DNA of 60,711 nt from RGIG1681 sp045596905 (GCA_045596905.1 JAZODG010000047.1:1-60711), one strand, 5' to 3'. Shown: positions 34,201 to 42,406, counted from the first letter of the stretch. Translations and numbers: made by a program. The notes: a model not told the origin generated them from the letters alone.

Positions 34201-35500
34201 TGTTATAGGTTTAGGTCTTGCAGGTAGTGAAGCAACTTACCAACTTGCAAGAAGGGGTATCTTGGTTGATGCTTATGAAATGAAGCCAACCAAGTTTTCT
34301 CCTGCACACAATTCTGCAAATTTTGCTGAAGTGGTTTGTTCAAACTCATTTAAAAGCGATGATTTGTCAACAGCTTCAGGCTGCTTGAAAGCTGAAATGC
34401 GTGAGTTTGATAGCTTGATTTTAAAGTGTGCAGAAAAATCAAAAGTTCCGGCAGGTTCAGCACTTGCTGTTGATAGAGACAAGTTTAGTGAGCTTGTTAC
34501 TGAAGAAATTAAAAAGTTAAAAGGTGTCACTATTCACACTGAAGAAGTGACAAAAATTGACCTGTCAAAACCAACAATTATTGCAACTGGTCCACTTACA
34601 AGTGACGACCTTTCAAAAGAACTTCAAGCATTGCTTGGTGAAGATAATTTGCATTTTTATGATGCATCAGCGCCAATAATTGACGGAGAAACTATTGATA
34701 AGTCAAAGTCTTTCACTGCTGGAAGATATGGTAAAGGCGAAAGCGATTATATTAATCTTCCGATGAATAAAGAAGAATATTATGCGTTTATTGATGAGCT
34801 TGTGAATGCCGAAAAAATAGAAATGCATAACTTTGAAAAGAAAGAGATTTTTGAAGGTTGCATGCCCGTTGAAGTCATGGCATCAAGGGGAAGAGATACT
34901 CTTAGATACGGTCCACTTCGTCCTGTGGGGCTCAGACTTGAGGACGGCACAAGACCTTTTGCAGTTGTTCAGCTTAGAAAAGAAAGCACAGAAAATGAGC
35001 TTTATAATATTGTTGGCTTCCAAACAAATCTTAAGTGGGGCGAACAAAAAAGAGTATTTTCAATGATACCTGCACTTAAAGATGCTGACTTTATCAAATA
35101 TGGCGTCATGCACAGAAACAGCTTTATTTGTGCTCCAAAACACTTGAATGAAGACTTTAGTTTAAAGTCAAATCCACTTGTGTTTATTGCTGGACAGCTT
35201 TCGGGTGTTGAAGGCTACATGGAAAGCACTGCAAGTGGAATGATTGCTGGAATTAGTCTAGCAAATAAATTAAATGGACAAAGTCTTGAAATTTTGCCAA
35301 AAACAACTATAATTGGAGCTATAACAAGATATATAACAACGGCAAGTCCTGAAAATTTTCAACCTATGAATGCAAATTTTGGAATATTGCCGCCACTTGA
35401 AGAAAAAATAAAAGATAAGGCTTTAAAAAAACTTGCTTACTCAAAAAGAGCTATTGAAGACTTAAAACAATACAAGGAGAATAACAATGTTACAGTTTAG
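34178..35500 (+). CDS. trmFO: Methylenetetrahydrofolate--tRNA-(uracil-5-)-methyltransferase TrmFO
   Basis: Folate- and FAD-dependent enzyme that makes m5U54 in the T-loop of tRNAs. The 440 residues start with the FAD-binding NVIGLGLAGSEATYQLARRG. Other signatures are HNSANFAEVVCSNSF and RPVGLRLEDGTRPFAVVQLR. ATG 34178 lies inside topA; ATG 34187, three codons later, is an equally plausible start, and neither has a clear ribosome site. Its end overlaps hslV by 14 bases. Confidence 0.95.
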   Translation: MSKMKTVNVIGLGLAGSEATYQLARRGILVDAYEMKPTKFSPAHNSANFAEVVCSNSFKSDDLSTASGCLKAEMREFDSLILKCAEKSKVPAGSALAVDRDKFSELVTEEIKKLKGVTIHTEEVTKIDLSKPTIIATGPLTSDDLSKELQALLGEDNLHFYDASAPIIDGETIDKSKSFTAGRYGKGESDYINLPMNKEEYYAFIDELVNAEKIEMHNFEKKEIFEGCMPVEVMASRGRDTLRYGPLRPVGLRLEDGTRPFAVVQLRKESTENELYNIVGFQTNLKWGEQKRVFSMIPALKDADFIKYGVMHRNSFICAPKHLNEDFSLKSNPLVFIAGQLSGVEGYMESTASGMIAGISLANKLNGQSLEILPKTTIIGAITRYITTASPENFQPMNANFGILPPLEEKIKDKALKKLAYSKRAIEDLKQYKENNNVTV

Positions 35501-36023
35501 AGGAACAACAATTATTGGCGTAAAAAAAGACGGAAAGATTGTTCTTGCTGGTGATGGTCAGGTGACTGCTGGCGAACACACAATCTTTAAAGGAAATGCA
35601 AGAAAAGTTCGTAGAATTTTTAATGATAAGGTTGTGATTGGTTTTGCTGGCTCAACAGCTGACGCATTCAATCTTTCAGAACATTTTGAAAAAATGCTTG
35701 AAAAGTATTCAGGCAATTTGGAAAGAGCTGCAGTTGAACTTGCACTTTTATGGCGTGGCGACAAGGCTATTCGTCAACTTGATGCAATGATGATTGTTGC
35801 TGACAAAGAACAATTGTTAATCATTTCAGGAAACGGTGACGTGTTTGAGCCAGAAGGTGGTGTATGTGCAATCGGTTCTGGTGGAAACTATGCACTTTCT
35901 GCAGGAAAAGCACTTTATGAAAACACAAAACTTTCTGCAAGAGAAATTGCTGAAAAAGCAATGAAGATTGCAGGGGATATTTGTGTTTATACAAATGACC
36001 ACATCACAGTTGAGGAGGTGTAA
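35487..36023 (+). CDS. hslV: ATP-dependent protease proteolytic subunit HslV
   Basis: Proteasome-like peptidase that forms the HslUV complex. In the 178 residues, the short propeptide MLQFRG precedes TTIIGVKKDGKIVLAGDGQVT, so maturation would expose an N-terminal threonine nucleophile. Further family stretches are FAGSTADAF and IGSGGNYALSAGKAL. It overlaps trmFO and is followed by hslU after one base. Confidence 0.95.
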   Translation: MLQFRGTTIIGVKKDGKIVLAGDGQVTAGEHTIFKGNARKVRRIFNDKVVIGFAGSTADAFNLSEHFEKMLEKYSGNLERAAVELALLWRGDKAIRQLDAMMIVADKEQLLIISGNGDVFEPEGGVCAIGSGGNYALSAGKALYENTKLSAREIAEKAMKIAGDICVYTNDHITVEEV

Positions 36024-36024
36024 T

Positions 36025-37359
36025 ATGAGCACAGGTTTATCACCAAAACAGATTGTAAACGAACTTGACAAATATATCATTGGTCAAGGCGAAGCAAAAA
36101 AAGCTGTTGCAATTGCACTTAGAAACAGATATAGAAGAAGCAAACTTTCAGCTGAAATTAGAGAAGAAATCACACCAAAAAACATTATCATGCAAGGTCC
36201 AACAGGTGTTGGTAAAACAGAAATTGCAAGAAGACTTGCAAAACTTGTAAAAGCTCCATTTGTAAAGGTTGAAGCAACAAAGTTTACTGAAGTTGGTTAT
36301 GTTGGTAGAGATGTTGAATCAATCATTCGTGACTTGGCTGAAGCATCAGTTAGACTTGTAAAAAAAGAAAGATTTGATGAAGTTCATGACAAGGCTGAAA
36401 GAGCAACATATGACAGACTTGTATTGGCTTTATATCAATCATACAAAACAAAGCATCCAGAAATGGCAGATGACACACTTCGTGACCACATTATTGAAGA
36501 CTTGAAAGAACACAGAATCGACAATGAGATTGTTGAAGTTGAAGTTGTTGATGATTCAAATGCAGGACCAATGCAAATGCTTGGTGGTGGCATGGGAATG
36601 GAAATTAATATCAGCGAAATGCTTGGTGGAATTTTGCCAAAGAAAAAGAAGAAAAAGCGTTTGGCTGTTGTTGATGCAATGCATATTTTCATGAACGAAG
36701 AAAGTGAAAAACTTATTGATATGGATAATGTTTCGGCTGAAGCTATCAGACGTGCAGAACAAGACGGTATTGTGTTTATTGATGAAATTGACAAAATCAC
36801 TGGCAAAGGTTCTTCTGGTTCTGGTCATGGACCTGACGTTTCAAGAGAAGGTGTTCAAAGAGACTTGCTTCCAATTGTTGAAGGCAGCACAGTTTCAACA
36901 AAATATGGACCAATCAGAACAGACTTTATATTGTTTATTGCTGCAGGTGCGTTCCACTTGTCAAGAATCGAAGATTTGATTCCTGAACTTCAAGGACGTT
37001 TCCCAACATTGGTTGCACTCAACAGTTTGAAATATGATGACTTTGTGAAGATTTTGCAAGATACTGAAAACTCATTATTGTTGCAATATTCAAGTCTTTT
37101 GAAGGTTGATAACATCAATTTAGTGTTCAAAAAAGACGGCATTGAAGAAATTGCAAGAATTGCTGTTATGGCAAACGAAACAAATGAAAACATTGGTGCA
37201 AGAAGACTCCATTCAATCATGGAAAGCTTGCTTGAAGACATTTCGTTTAATGCTACCGGCGACCATCCAGTGATTGATATTGAAGTTGACAAGAAATATG
37301 TTGATGAACATTTGGTTAATATATGCAAAAAGTTTGACCTTGGAAAATATATTTTGTAA
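36025..37359 (+). CDS. hslU: ATP-dependent protease ATPase subunit HslU
   Basis: AAA+ unfoldase that feeds substrates to HslV. The 444 residues have Walker A GPTGVGKTE, a methionine/glycine-rich stretch (LGGGMGMEI) in the intermediate domain, Walker B FIDEIDK, and a C-terminal end KFDLGKYIL typical for contact with HslV. ATG 36025 follows GAGGAGGTG; earlier in-frame starts lie in hslV. codY, the usual next gene in Bacilli, is not here; a thioredoxin gene follows after 24 bases. Confidence 0.97.
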   Translation: MSTGLSPKQIVNELDKYIIGQGEAKKAVAIALRNRYRRSKLSAEIREEITPKNIIMQGPTGVGKTEIARRLAKLVKAPFVKVEATKFTEVGYVGRDVESIIRDLAEASVRLVKKERFDEVHDKAERATYDRLVLALYQSYKTKHPEMADDTLRDHIIEDLKEHRIDNEIVEVEVVDDSNAGPMQMLGGGMGMEINISEMLGGILPKKKKKKRLAVVDAMHIFMNEESEKLIDMDNVSAEAIRRAEQDGIVFIDEIDKITGKGSSGSGHGPDVSREGVQRDLLPIVEGSTVSTKYGPIRTDFILFIAAGAFHLSRIEDLIPELQGRFPTLVALNSLKYDDFVKILQDTENSLLLQYSSLLKVDNINLVFKKDGIEEIARIAVMANETNENIGARRLHSIMESLLEDISFNATGDHPVIDIEVDKKYVDEHLVNICKKFDLGKYIL

Positions 37360-37383
37360 TATTTGGATAGGGGGGAAGTGTTT

Positions 37384-37728
37384 ATGTTAAACGCAGGTAT
37401 TATGACAGATGAAGAATTTGAATCAATCTTAGTTGGTAAAAACAAGATTTGTATTTGTGACTTTTCAGCTTCTTGGTGTGGACCATGCAGACTTATGGCT
37501 CCAATCATGGAAGACATTTCAGAAAAGTATAAAAAGAGCTATTACTTTTATCAAATCGATATTGATAGTGCAGAAGAAATTGCAAAAAAATATAATATTG
37601 TAGCAGTTCCAACAATGATTATTTTTAAAGATGGAAAAGAACTTGGCAGGACTTCAGGTTATCAAGAATTTGAAGAGTTTGAAAAGTTTATGCTTGACAC
37701 AATTGAAAATGCAGAAAACGAAGGTTAA
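37384..37728 (+). CDS. Thioredoxin-family protein
   Basis: A 114-residue cytoplasmic thioredoxin with active site WCGPC (C32, C35) and the cis-proline loop AVPTMIIFKDG. It lacks a signal peptide, so it is a soluble thiol-disulfide reductant rather than an exported one. ATG 37384 is preceded by a G-rich site (AGGGGGGAAG). It probably ends the topA-hslU operon, since a terminator overlaps its stop codon. The next operon holds the odd cysteine desulfurase-like gene. Confidence 0.93.
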   Translation: MLNAGIMTDEEFESILVGKNKICICDFSASWCGPCRLMAPIMEDISEKYKKSYYFYQIDIDSAEEIAKKYNIVAVPTMIIFKDGKELGRTSGYQEFEEFEKFMLDTIENAENEG

Positions 37729-37745
37729 TCCCTTCGTTTTTCTTT
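37715..37745 (+). terminator. Intrinsic terminator of the hslU-thioredoxin operon
   Basis: AAAACGAAGG (37715-37724) pairs with CCTTCGTTTT (37731-37740), followed by T-rich sequence. The thioredoxin stop codon lies in the loop. Confidence 0.88.
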
Positions 37746-37746
37746 T

Positions 37747-37811
37747 AACGCAAAATCCGTCTTGATTTTATGGTTAAATTAACCAAAATTTCAAAAATTT
37801 TGCGTTTTTTT
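37747..37811 (+). repeat. Long inverted repeat ending in a T-run
   Basis: AACGCAAAAT (37747-37756) pairs perfectly with ATTTTGCGTT (37797-37806), which is followed by TTTTT. Inside lies a second inverted repeat, TGGTTAA / TTAACCA (about 37771-37785). It could be a second terminator or the 3' end of a small RNA. Confidence 0.55.
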
Positions 37812-37834
37812 GTTATATTTTTTTAGAAATGGTA

Positions 37835-37863
37835 TTGATTTTTATCTCATATAGTTATATAAT
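37835..37863 (+). promoter_or_regulatory. Promoter of the desulfurase-like/IscU-like pair
   Basis: TTGATT (37835-37840), 17-base spacer, TATAAT (37858-37863). Confidence 0.78.
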
Positions 37864-37890
37864 TATAATAGAAATCAAGGGGAGAAAACT

Positions 37891-39069
37891 ATGGATAAAA
37901 AATTATATTATTTAGATAATGCGACAACAACATTTCTTTCAGCTGATGTTTATAGAAAAATGTTAGAATGTTATTCAAAATGCCAAGCAAATAGTGCAAG
38001 TATTTATTCACTGGGCAGAACATCTGATGAAATGTTCTTGGAAGCTAGAGCAAAAGTTGCAAAAGCAATCGGTGCAAAGCCAGAAGAAATCTATTTCACA
38101 TCTGGTGCAACTGAAGCAAACAACTGGGCAATTAAGGGTCTTGCTAGAGCAAACAAAGCAAAAGGAAAACATATCATTACTTCAGCAATTGAACACACTT
38201 CAATTTTGGAGCCTTGCAAAGAACTTGAAGAAGAAGGTTTCAAAGTTACATATGTTCCTGTTGATGAAAACGGTGTTGTTGACTATGCATCAATTATCAA
38301 GGCGATTGGTCCTGACACTTGTTTAATTTCTATCATGATGGCAAACCACGAAGTTGGTTCACTTCAACCAATCAGAGCGATTGCTGAACTTGCAAAACAA
38401 AACGGTGTTTGTTTCCACACAGACGCTTGCCAAGCAATTGGTGCGATCAATATTAATGTTAAGGAAATCGGTGTTGACAGTCTTTCAATCTCTGCACATT
38501 TGGTTCACGGACCAAAGGGAATCGGTGCACTTTATGTTAAAGAAGACACAAAGATTGCAAACTTAATTTCTGGCGACAATAGAGATCCAAGAGCTGGAAG
38601 CTTGAGCATTCCACTTTGTGCAGGTTTTGGTGTTGCTATTGAAAATGCAACAACAAATCTTGATGAAAAGGTTAAGGCTGTTAGAATCATTCGTAAATAT
38701 TTCCAAAAGAAATTATCTGAAGCAGTTCATAACATTTCTTTAAATGGACATCCAACTCAAAGACTTGCAAACAACTGTTCAATTATGTTTGAAGGTGCTG
38801 AATCTGAAGCAGTTGTTATGCTTTTAGATAAAGAAGGTGTTTGTGCATCAACTTGCACCGGCATTGAAAACAAAACAAATGCTCCATCACATGTTCTTCT
38901 TGCAATGGGTAAAGAAGCTGAATGGGCAAGATCAAGCGTTAGATTTACACTTGGTTCAGACCTTACAAAAGAAGATATTGATGAAGTTGTTGAAATTATC
39001 AGAAAAGTCGTGAAAAAAGTTAGAAGTATTTCTGCTATAAGAATCTATAAGAACAAGGTGGAATTATAA
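37891..39069 (+). CDS. Cysteine desulfurase-like protein lacking PLP lysine and catalytic cysteine
   Basis: A 392-residue protein with the full NifS/IscS fold: YYLDNATTTFLS at the start, TSGATEANNWAIKG, IEHTSILEPC (H102), MMANHEVGSLQPI, HTDACQA (D178, Q181), and the closing PSHVLLAMG...SSVRFTLG. In active enzymes the PLP Schiff-base lysine follows SAH (SAHKxxGPKG). Here that residue is Leu204 (codon TTG 38500), giving SAHLVHGPKG. The mobile catalytic-cysteine loop, normally SGSAC, reads ASTCTGIENK, so an isoleucine takes the cysteine position. The QE..R.GT region is also altered. The protein is therefore probably not a desulfurase. It is co-transcribed with an equally altered IscU-like gene and has its own promoter. 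Confidence 0.9.
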   Translation: MDKKLYYLDNATTTFLSADVYRKMLECYSKCQANSASIYSLGRTSDEMFLEARAKVAKAIGAKPEEIYFTSGATEANNWAIKGLARANKAKGKHIITSAIEHTSILEPCKELEEEGFKVTYVPVDENGVVDYASIIKAIGPDTCLISIMMANHEVGSLQPIRAIAELAKQNGVCFHTDACQAIGAININVKEIGVDSLSISAHLVHGPKGIGALYVKEDTKIANLISGDNRDPRAGSLSIPLCAGFGVAIENATTNLDEKVKAVRIIRKYFQKKLSEAVHNISLNGHPTQRLANNCSIMFEGAESEAVVMLLDKEGVCASTCTGIENKTNAPSHVLLAMGKEAEWARSSVRFTLGSDLTKEDIDEVVEIIRKVVKKVRSISAIRIYKNKVEL

Positions 39070-39070
39070 T

Positions 39071-39451
39071 ATGTATTCAAATGCAATAATGAATGAATTT
39101 TATAACACTGAAAATTTTGGTGTAATCCGTGGAGCAAACGGTGTTGGAAAGGTTGTTTGTGATATTGGAAACGAAATTATTAAGATTTTTATAACAGTTG
39201 AAGGCGACAAAATCACAGCTGCTGAATATCAAACATATGGTGGTGTAGTTGCTATTGCACTTACAAGCTTTGCAAACAACTTGATGATTGGAAAAACCTT
39301 GAAGGAAGCTGCAAAAATCAGTCCTGCAGACATTTTGAAACTTGCAGAAGCTGTTCCTGAAAACAGAACATATCTTCTTCATGCTGTTGCAAATTGCGTG
39401 CATTTGGCTGTTGAAAGCGTTTCAAAGAAAGGCAAAAAAGACGAAGATTAA
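39071..39451 (+). CDS. IscU/NifU-N-like scaffold homologue without cluster-ligand cysteines
   Basis: A 126-residue protein aligning end to end with IscU: MYSNAIMNEFYNTENFGV at the start, TYGGVVAIA, and GKTLKEAAKI. IscU holds its Fe-S cluster with three cysteines. Here the positions equivalent to CGD, GCG and HC are Gly33-Asn-Glu, Gly57-Gly58-Val and His104-Ala105. Two other cysteines (C30, C109) sit a few residues off the usual places. It starts 1 base after the desulfurase-like stop. Loss of key residues in both partners while the frames stay open suggests a retained non-canonical role rather than decay. Confidence 0.85.
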   Translation: MYSNAIMNEFYNTENFGVIRGANGVGKVVCDIGNEIIKIFITVEGDKITAAEYQTYGGVVAIALTSFANNLMIGKTLKEAAKISPADILKLAEAVPENRTYLLHAVANCVHLAVESVSKKGKKDED

Positions 39452-39460
39452 TCAAAAAAA

Positions 39461-39487
39461 GAACTGACAAATTGTCAGTTCTTTTTA
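39461..39487. terminator. Bidirectional terminator between the IscU-like gene and tdk
   Basis: GAACTGACAA (39461-39470) and TTGTCAGTTC (39472-39481), flanked by A-runs and T-runs. The effective loop is about CAAATTG. The tdk stop lies at its right edge. Confidence 0.85.
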
Positions 39488-40120
39488 TTTTTCAATATTT
39501 TCTTTTTCTTTAAGACGGCTAGCTTTTAAAAGTTCTTTTTCTATTGATTTTTTGAGTTTTGTGTAACAGTCAAAGCACATAGCCTTATATTTTTCATCGC
39601 CACCAATATCAACAACTGCACCCGACAATACAAGCTTGCCGTTTTTGAATCTTGCATTCACTGATGCTTTTCTGCCACATTCACAAATTGCCTTTAGTTC
39701 AGTTAATGAATCTGCAATTTCAATAAGACGCTTGCTTCCTGCAAAAAGCTTGGTTCTAAAGTCTGTTTTAAGTCCATAGCAGAGCACTGGAACAAACTGT
39801 GTAAGTTCTTTTAGTTCTTCAATTTGTCTTGGAGTACAGAACTGACATTCATCGCAAATAATAACGCCAATATCTTGTTTTTTGTATTTTTTAAAAAGCC
39901 TAAGTAAACTTTCTTTGCATGAAAAAGCGTAGGCTTCTGATTCAAGCCCGATTCTGCTTTTTATAACGGTTTTGCCACCATGGTCATCACGATTGTCAAC
40001 TTGTGGTTTAATTAGCAAAACATTATAGCCTTGTTGCTCATAGTTAAATTTTGTCATTAAGGCTTGAGCTGTTTTTGAGCAACCCATAACACCATATTTA
40101 AAGTAAAGTTTAAAAGACAT
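39485..40120 (-). CDS. tdk: Thymidine kinase
   Basis: Salvages thymidine to dTMP. The 211 residues belong to the TK1-like (type II) group. The P-loop region is the divergent YGVMGCSKTAQAL, Walker B with the catalytic acid is VIICDECQF, and the lasso/zinc region has CECG...CFDC. ATG 40120 follows AGGAG on the minus strand; a longer in-frame start 16 codons upstream lacks a site and overlaps the promoter. It is a single gene facing the IscU-like gene. Confidence 0.93.
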   Translation of the reverse strand: MSFKLYFKYGVMGCSKTAQALMTKFNYEQQGYNVLLIKPQVDNRDDHGGKTVIKSRIGLESEAYAFSCKESLLRLFKKYKKQDIGVIICDECQFCTPRQIEELKELTQFVPVLCYGLKTDFRTKLFAGSKRLIEIADSLTELKAICECGRKASVNARFKNGKLVLSGAVVDIGGDEKYKAMCFDCYTKLKKSIEKELLKASRLKEKENIEK

Positions 40121-40139
40121 ATCATTTCTCCTAGTGCTA

Positions 40140-40168
40140 ATTTTAATGACCAAAAAAGATAAAGTCAA
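40140..40168 (-). promoter_or_regulatory. Promoter of tdk
   Basis: On the minus strand, TTGACT (40163-40168) and TAAAAT (40140-40145) are 17 bases apart. Confidence 0.75.
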
Positions 40169-40248
40169 ATATTACAAAAGCCAAAAAAACTTCTAGTTAA
40201 AATGCATAAATTTGACAAAATCTGACAAACTAATCTTAGGGGGTAGAT

Positions 40249-40530
40249 ATGGAAAATTATTGTAAAGGCCTTTTAATGGGTATGATAGCTGGCGCTGTTG
40301 TTGGGGCAGTTGTTGTTGCTAAAAACAAGAAATTATCAAAAAAGATTTGTCAGGGTGTGGACATGGCAACAGAAAAGATTGAAGAAATAAAGCAAGATAT
40401 TGAAGAAAAAAAGGAAAATAGCGAAAATTTCAGCGATTCTGACTGCTATGACTGTTATGGAGAATTAGACAAAAATAATAGTCAAGAAAATGATAAAAAT
40501 AATTTTTATAAAAAAACAAAAAACAAATAA
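40249..40530 (+). CDS. Small YtxH-like membrane protein
   Basis: A 93-residue protein with one N-terminal glycine/alanine-rich membrane helix (GLLMGMIAGAVVGAVVVA). A charged helical segment and an Asn/Asp/Lys-rich tail follow. This layout is that of YtxH-domain proteins, often stress-linked in Firmicutes. The AGGGGG site before the ATG is strong. It has C-terminal cysteines (DCYDCYG) of unknown use. No operon partner is clear; ruvX follows after its own probable promoter. Confidence 0.65.
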   Translation: MENYCKGLLMGMIAGAVVGAVVVAKNKKLSKKICQGVDMATEKIEEIKQDIEEKKENSENFSDSDCYDCYGELDKNNSQENDKNNFYKKTKNK

Positions 40531-40594
40531 ATTTGTTAGACAATAAATTTTATTTATGTTATGATTATTTTGTAAATTGTTGTGAGGAGTGCCT

Positions 40595-41026
40595 GTGAAA
40601 ATTGTAGCATTAGATATCGGAACAGTTAGAATAGGTATTGCAACATCTGACATCATGGAAATCATTGCTTCAGCTTATGAAGTATATAGAAGAAAACACA
40701 TGAACGCAGATGTGAAATACATAGCCGAACTTGTTTCAAAACTTGATGCTGGAGAAGTTGTTATAGGTCTTCCACTCAAACTTGATGGCACGGAGGGGCA
40801 AAGTGTTGAAATGGCAAAAGCCTTTGGTGAGGAATTGTCAAAGTTGATAACTGTTCCAATTGTTTATCAAGATGAGAGACTTTCAACAGTGACTGCGCAA
40901 AAAATTCTAATCGAGTCTGGAATGCGTCGTGAAAAACGCAAAGACAAAGTTGATAGCATTGCTGCAACAATTATACTACAAACTTACCTTGATAAAAAAG
41001 CATTCAAAAAGGGAAGTTTGATATAA
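40595..41026 (+). CDS. ruvX: Putative Holliday junction resolvase / pre-16S rRNA nuclease (GTG start)
   Basis: YqgF/RuvX-family RNase H-fold nuclease of 143 residues. The signature VALDIGTVRIGIATSD carries the first acidic residue, with IGLPLKLDG, YQDERLST and KVDSIAATIIL carrying the later ones. GTG 40595 is chosen because GAGGAG ends 5 bases upstream; another GTG at 40589 overlaps that site. It is followed by a DUF1292 gene, the usual Firmicute pairing. Confidence 0.93.
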   Translation: MKIVALDIGTVRIGIATSDIMEIIASAYEVYRRKHMNADVKYIAELVSKLDAGEVVIGLPLKLDGTEGQSVEMAKAFGEELSKLITVPIVYQDERLSTVTAQKILIESGMRREKRKDKVDSIAATIILQTYLDKKAFKKGSLI

Positions 41027-41049
41027 ATTTAATTTATAGGAGAATAATT

Positions 41050-41382
41050 ATGGCAGAAGAAAATGTAAAGAATCTTCCAGAATCAATGGAACACATGGAA
41101 GAAGACAGTGATGATGTTGTCACATTGCTTTCAGCAAACGGAGAAGAAATTGACTTCGTTGAAATTGCTGGTATTGCGTACAGAGGCTCATTCTATGCAA
41201 TTTTGCAACCAGTTGAACTTCTTGAAGGTATGGACGATGATGAAGCACTTGTATTCAAAGTAACAAGAGGCAAAGATGGCGAAGACAAGTTTGAAATCGA
41301 ACTTGATGATTCAGTTGTTGATGCTGTATTTGCTGAATACAACAAGCTTTATGAAGAAGCTCATGCAGGCGGCAAGAAATAG
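41050..41382 (+). CDS. DUF1292-family protein
   Basis: A 110-residue acidic protein with the DUF1292 core: VVTLLSANGEEIDFVEIAGI, then FYAILQPVEL, then EALVFKVTRG. In Firmicutes this family (YrzB-like) is encoded next to ruvX. The function is unknown. The ATG follows TAGGAG. A strong terminator closes the ruvX unit. Confidence 0.85.
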   Translation: MAEENVKNLPESMEHMEEDSDDVVTLLSANGEEIDFVEIAGIAYRGSFYAILQPVELLEGMDDDEALVFKVTRGKDGEDKFEIELDDSVVDAVFAEYNKLYEEAHAGGKK

Positions 41383-41397
41383 TCATAAAATCTGCAT

Positions 41398-41427
41398 AAA
41401 AGCCACTTTTTGTGGCTTTTATTTTTT
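41398..41427 (+). terminator. Intrinsic terminator of ruvX-DUF1292
   Basis: AAAAGCCAC (41398-41406), TTTTT loop, GTGGCTTTT (41412-41420), then A and Ts. Confidence 0.9.
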
Positions 41428-41450
41428 TGTGAAAAATTTTTAAAAAATCA

Positions 41451-41479
41451 TTGCATTATTTTAATCTTTATGATAAAAT
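41451..41479 (+). promoter_or_regulatory. Promoter of rpsB-tsf
   Basis: TTGCAT (41451-41456), 17-base spacer, TAAAAT (41474-41479), with an upstream TG near the -10. Confidence 0.75.
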
Positions 41480-41484
41480 CTTGC

Positions 41485-41556
41485 TATCACACATTCGCGG
41501 TGATATTTTTGGTGTTGCACAAAATTAAATTTTTCATGGTTTTGTGTTCCAAAAAT
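41485..41556 (+). promoter_or_regulatory. Structured leader of rpsB
   Basis: Two hairpins lie in the untranslated leader. The first pairs TATCAC (41485-41490) with GTGATA (41500-41505). The second has an outer stem ATTTTTGG (41505-41512) / CCAAAAAT (41549-41556) and an inner stem CACAAAA (41518-41524) / TTTTGTG (41540-41546). The position fits a ribosomal-protein autoregulatory element for S2. No T-run follows, so it is not a terminator. Confidence 0.5.
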
Positions 41557-41599
41557 AGTTGACCCGTGAAGAGGGATAAACAAAAAGGAGAAATAAAAT

Positions 41600-42406
41600 A
41601 TGGCAGTTGTATCAATGAAACAACTACTCGAGGCAGGTGTTCATTTTGGTCACCCAACAAGAAAGTGGAATCCAAAAATGAAAAAATACATCTTTACTGC
41701 AAGAAATGATATTTATATTCTTGACCTCGAAAAAACAGTTACTTTGATTGATGAAGCTTACGCTTTCGTTAAATCAGTAGTAGAAGCTGGTGGAAACATT
41801 TTGTTCGTAGGAACAAAGAAACAAGCTAAAGATGCAGTTATTGAAGAAGCTCAAAGAGCAGGAATGTTCTACATGGGCAACCGTTGGCTTGGTGGTACTC
41901 TTACAAACTTTAAAACAATTCGTTCAAGAGTAGACAGACTTGCAAAATTAAATCAAATGGAAACAACAGGTGAATTTGACCTTTTGCCTAAGAAAGAAGT
42001 TTTAGGTCTTAAAGCAGAACGTCAAAAACTTGAAGACAACCTTGGCGGTATCAAGGAAATGAGAAGTCTTCCTGCAGCACTTTTCGTTGTTGACCCAGGC
42101 AAAGAATATATCGCAGTTAGAGAAGCAAAATCTCTTGGAATTCCTATCGTAGCACTTGTTGACACAAACTGTGATCCAGATGATGTTGACTATGTTATTC
42201 CAGGAAATGATGACGCTATTCGTGCAGTTAAGCTTATTGCTGGTGCAATGGCTGATGCTTGTATCGAAGCAAGAGAAGGCGAAGAAGGTTTAGCTAGAAT
42301 TAAGGCAGCTGAAGCAGAAGCTGAAGCAGCTCAAAACGCTGAAGTTGTTGCAGAAGCAGCTTCTGAAGTTGTTGCTGAAGAAACAGCTACAACAGAAAAC
42401 AACTAA
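41600..42406 (+). CDS. rpsB: Small ribosomal subunit protein uS2
   Basis: A 268-residue ribosomal protein. Signatures are MKQLLEAGVHFGHPTRKWNPKM and RWLGGTLTNFKTI, followed by PAALFVVDPGKE and GIPIVALVDTNCDPD. The last ~45 residues form an Ala/Glu-rich tail that extends beyond the folded core. AAAAGGAG precedes the ATG. tsf follows after 25 bases. Confidence 0.98.
   Translation: MAVVSMKQLLEAGVHFGHPTRKWNPKMKKYIFTARNDIYILDLEKTVTLIDEAYAFVKSVVEAGGNILFVGTKKQAKDAVIEEAQRAGMFYMGNRWLGGTLTNFKTIRSRVDRLAKLNQMETTGEFDLLPKKEVLGLKAERQKLEDNLGGIKEMRSLPAALFVVDPGKEYIAVREAKSLGIPIVALVDTNCDPDDVDYVIPGNDDAIRAVKLIAGAMADACIEAREGEEGLARIKAAEAEAEAAQNAEVVAEAASEVVAEETATTENN

Noticed and set aside
36990..37517. Minus-strand 175-residue ORF over the end of hslU and the thioredoxin start
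   Set aside because: It spans two well-supported plus-strand genes and shows no recognisable domain.
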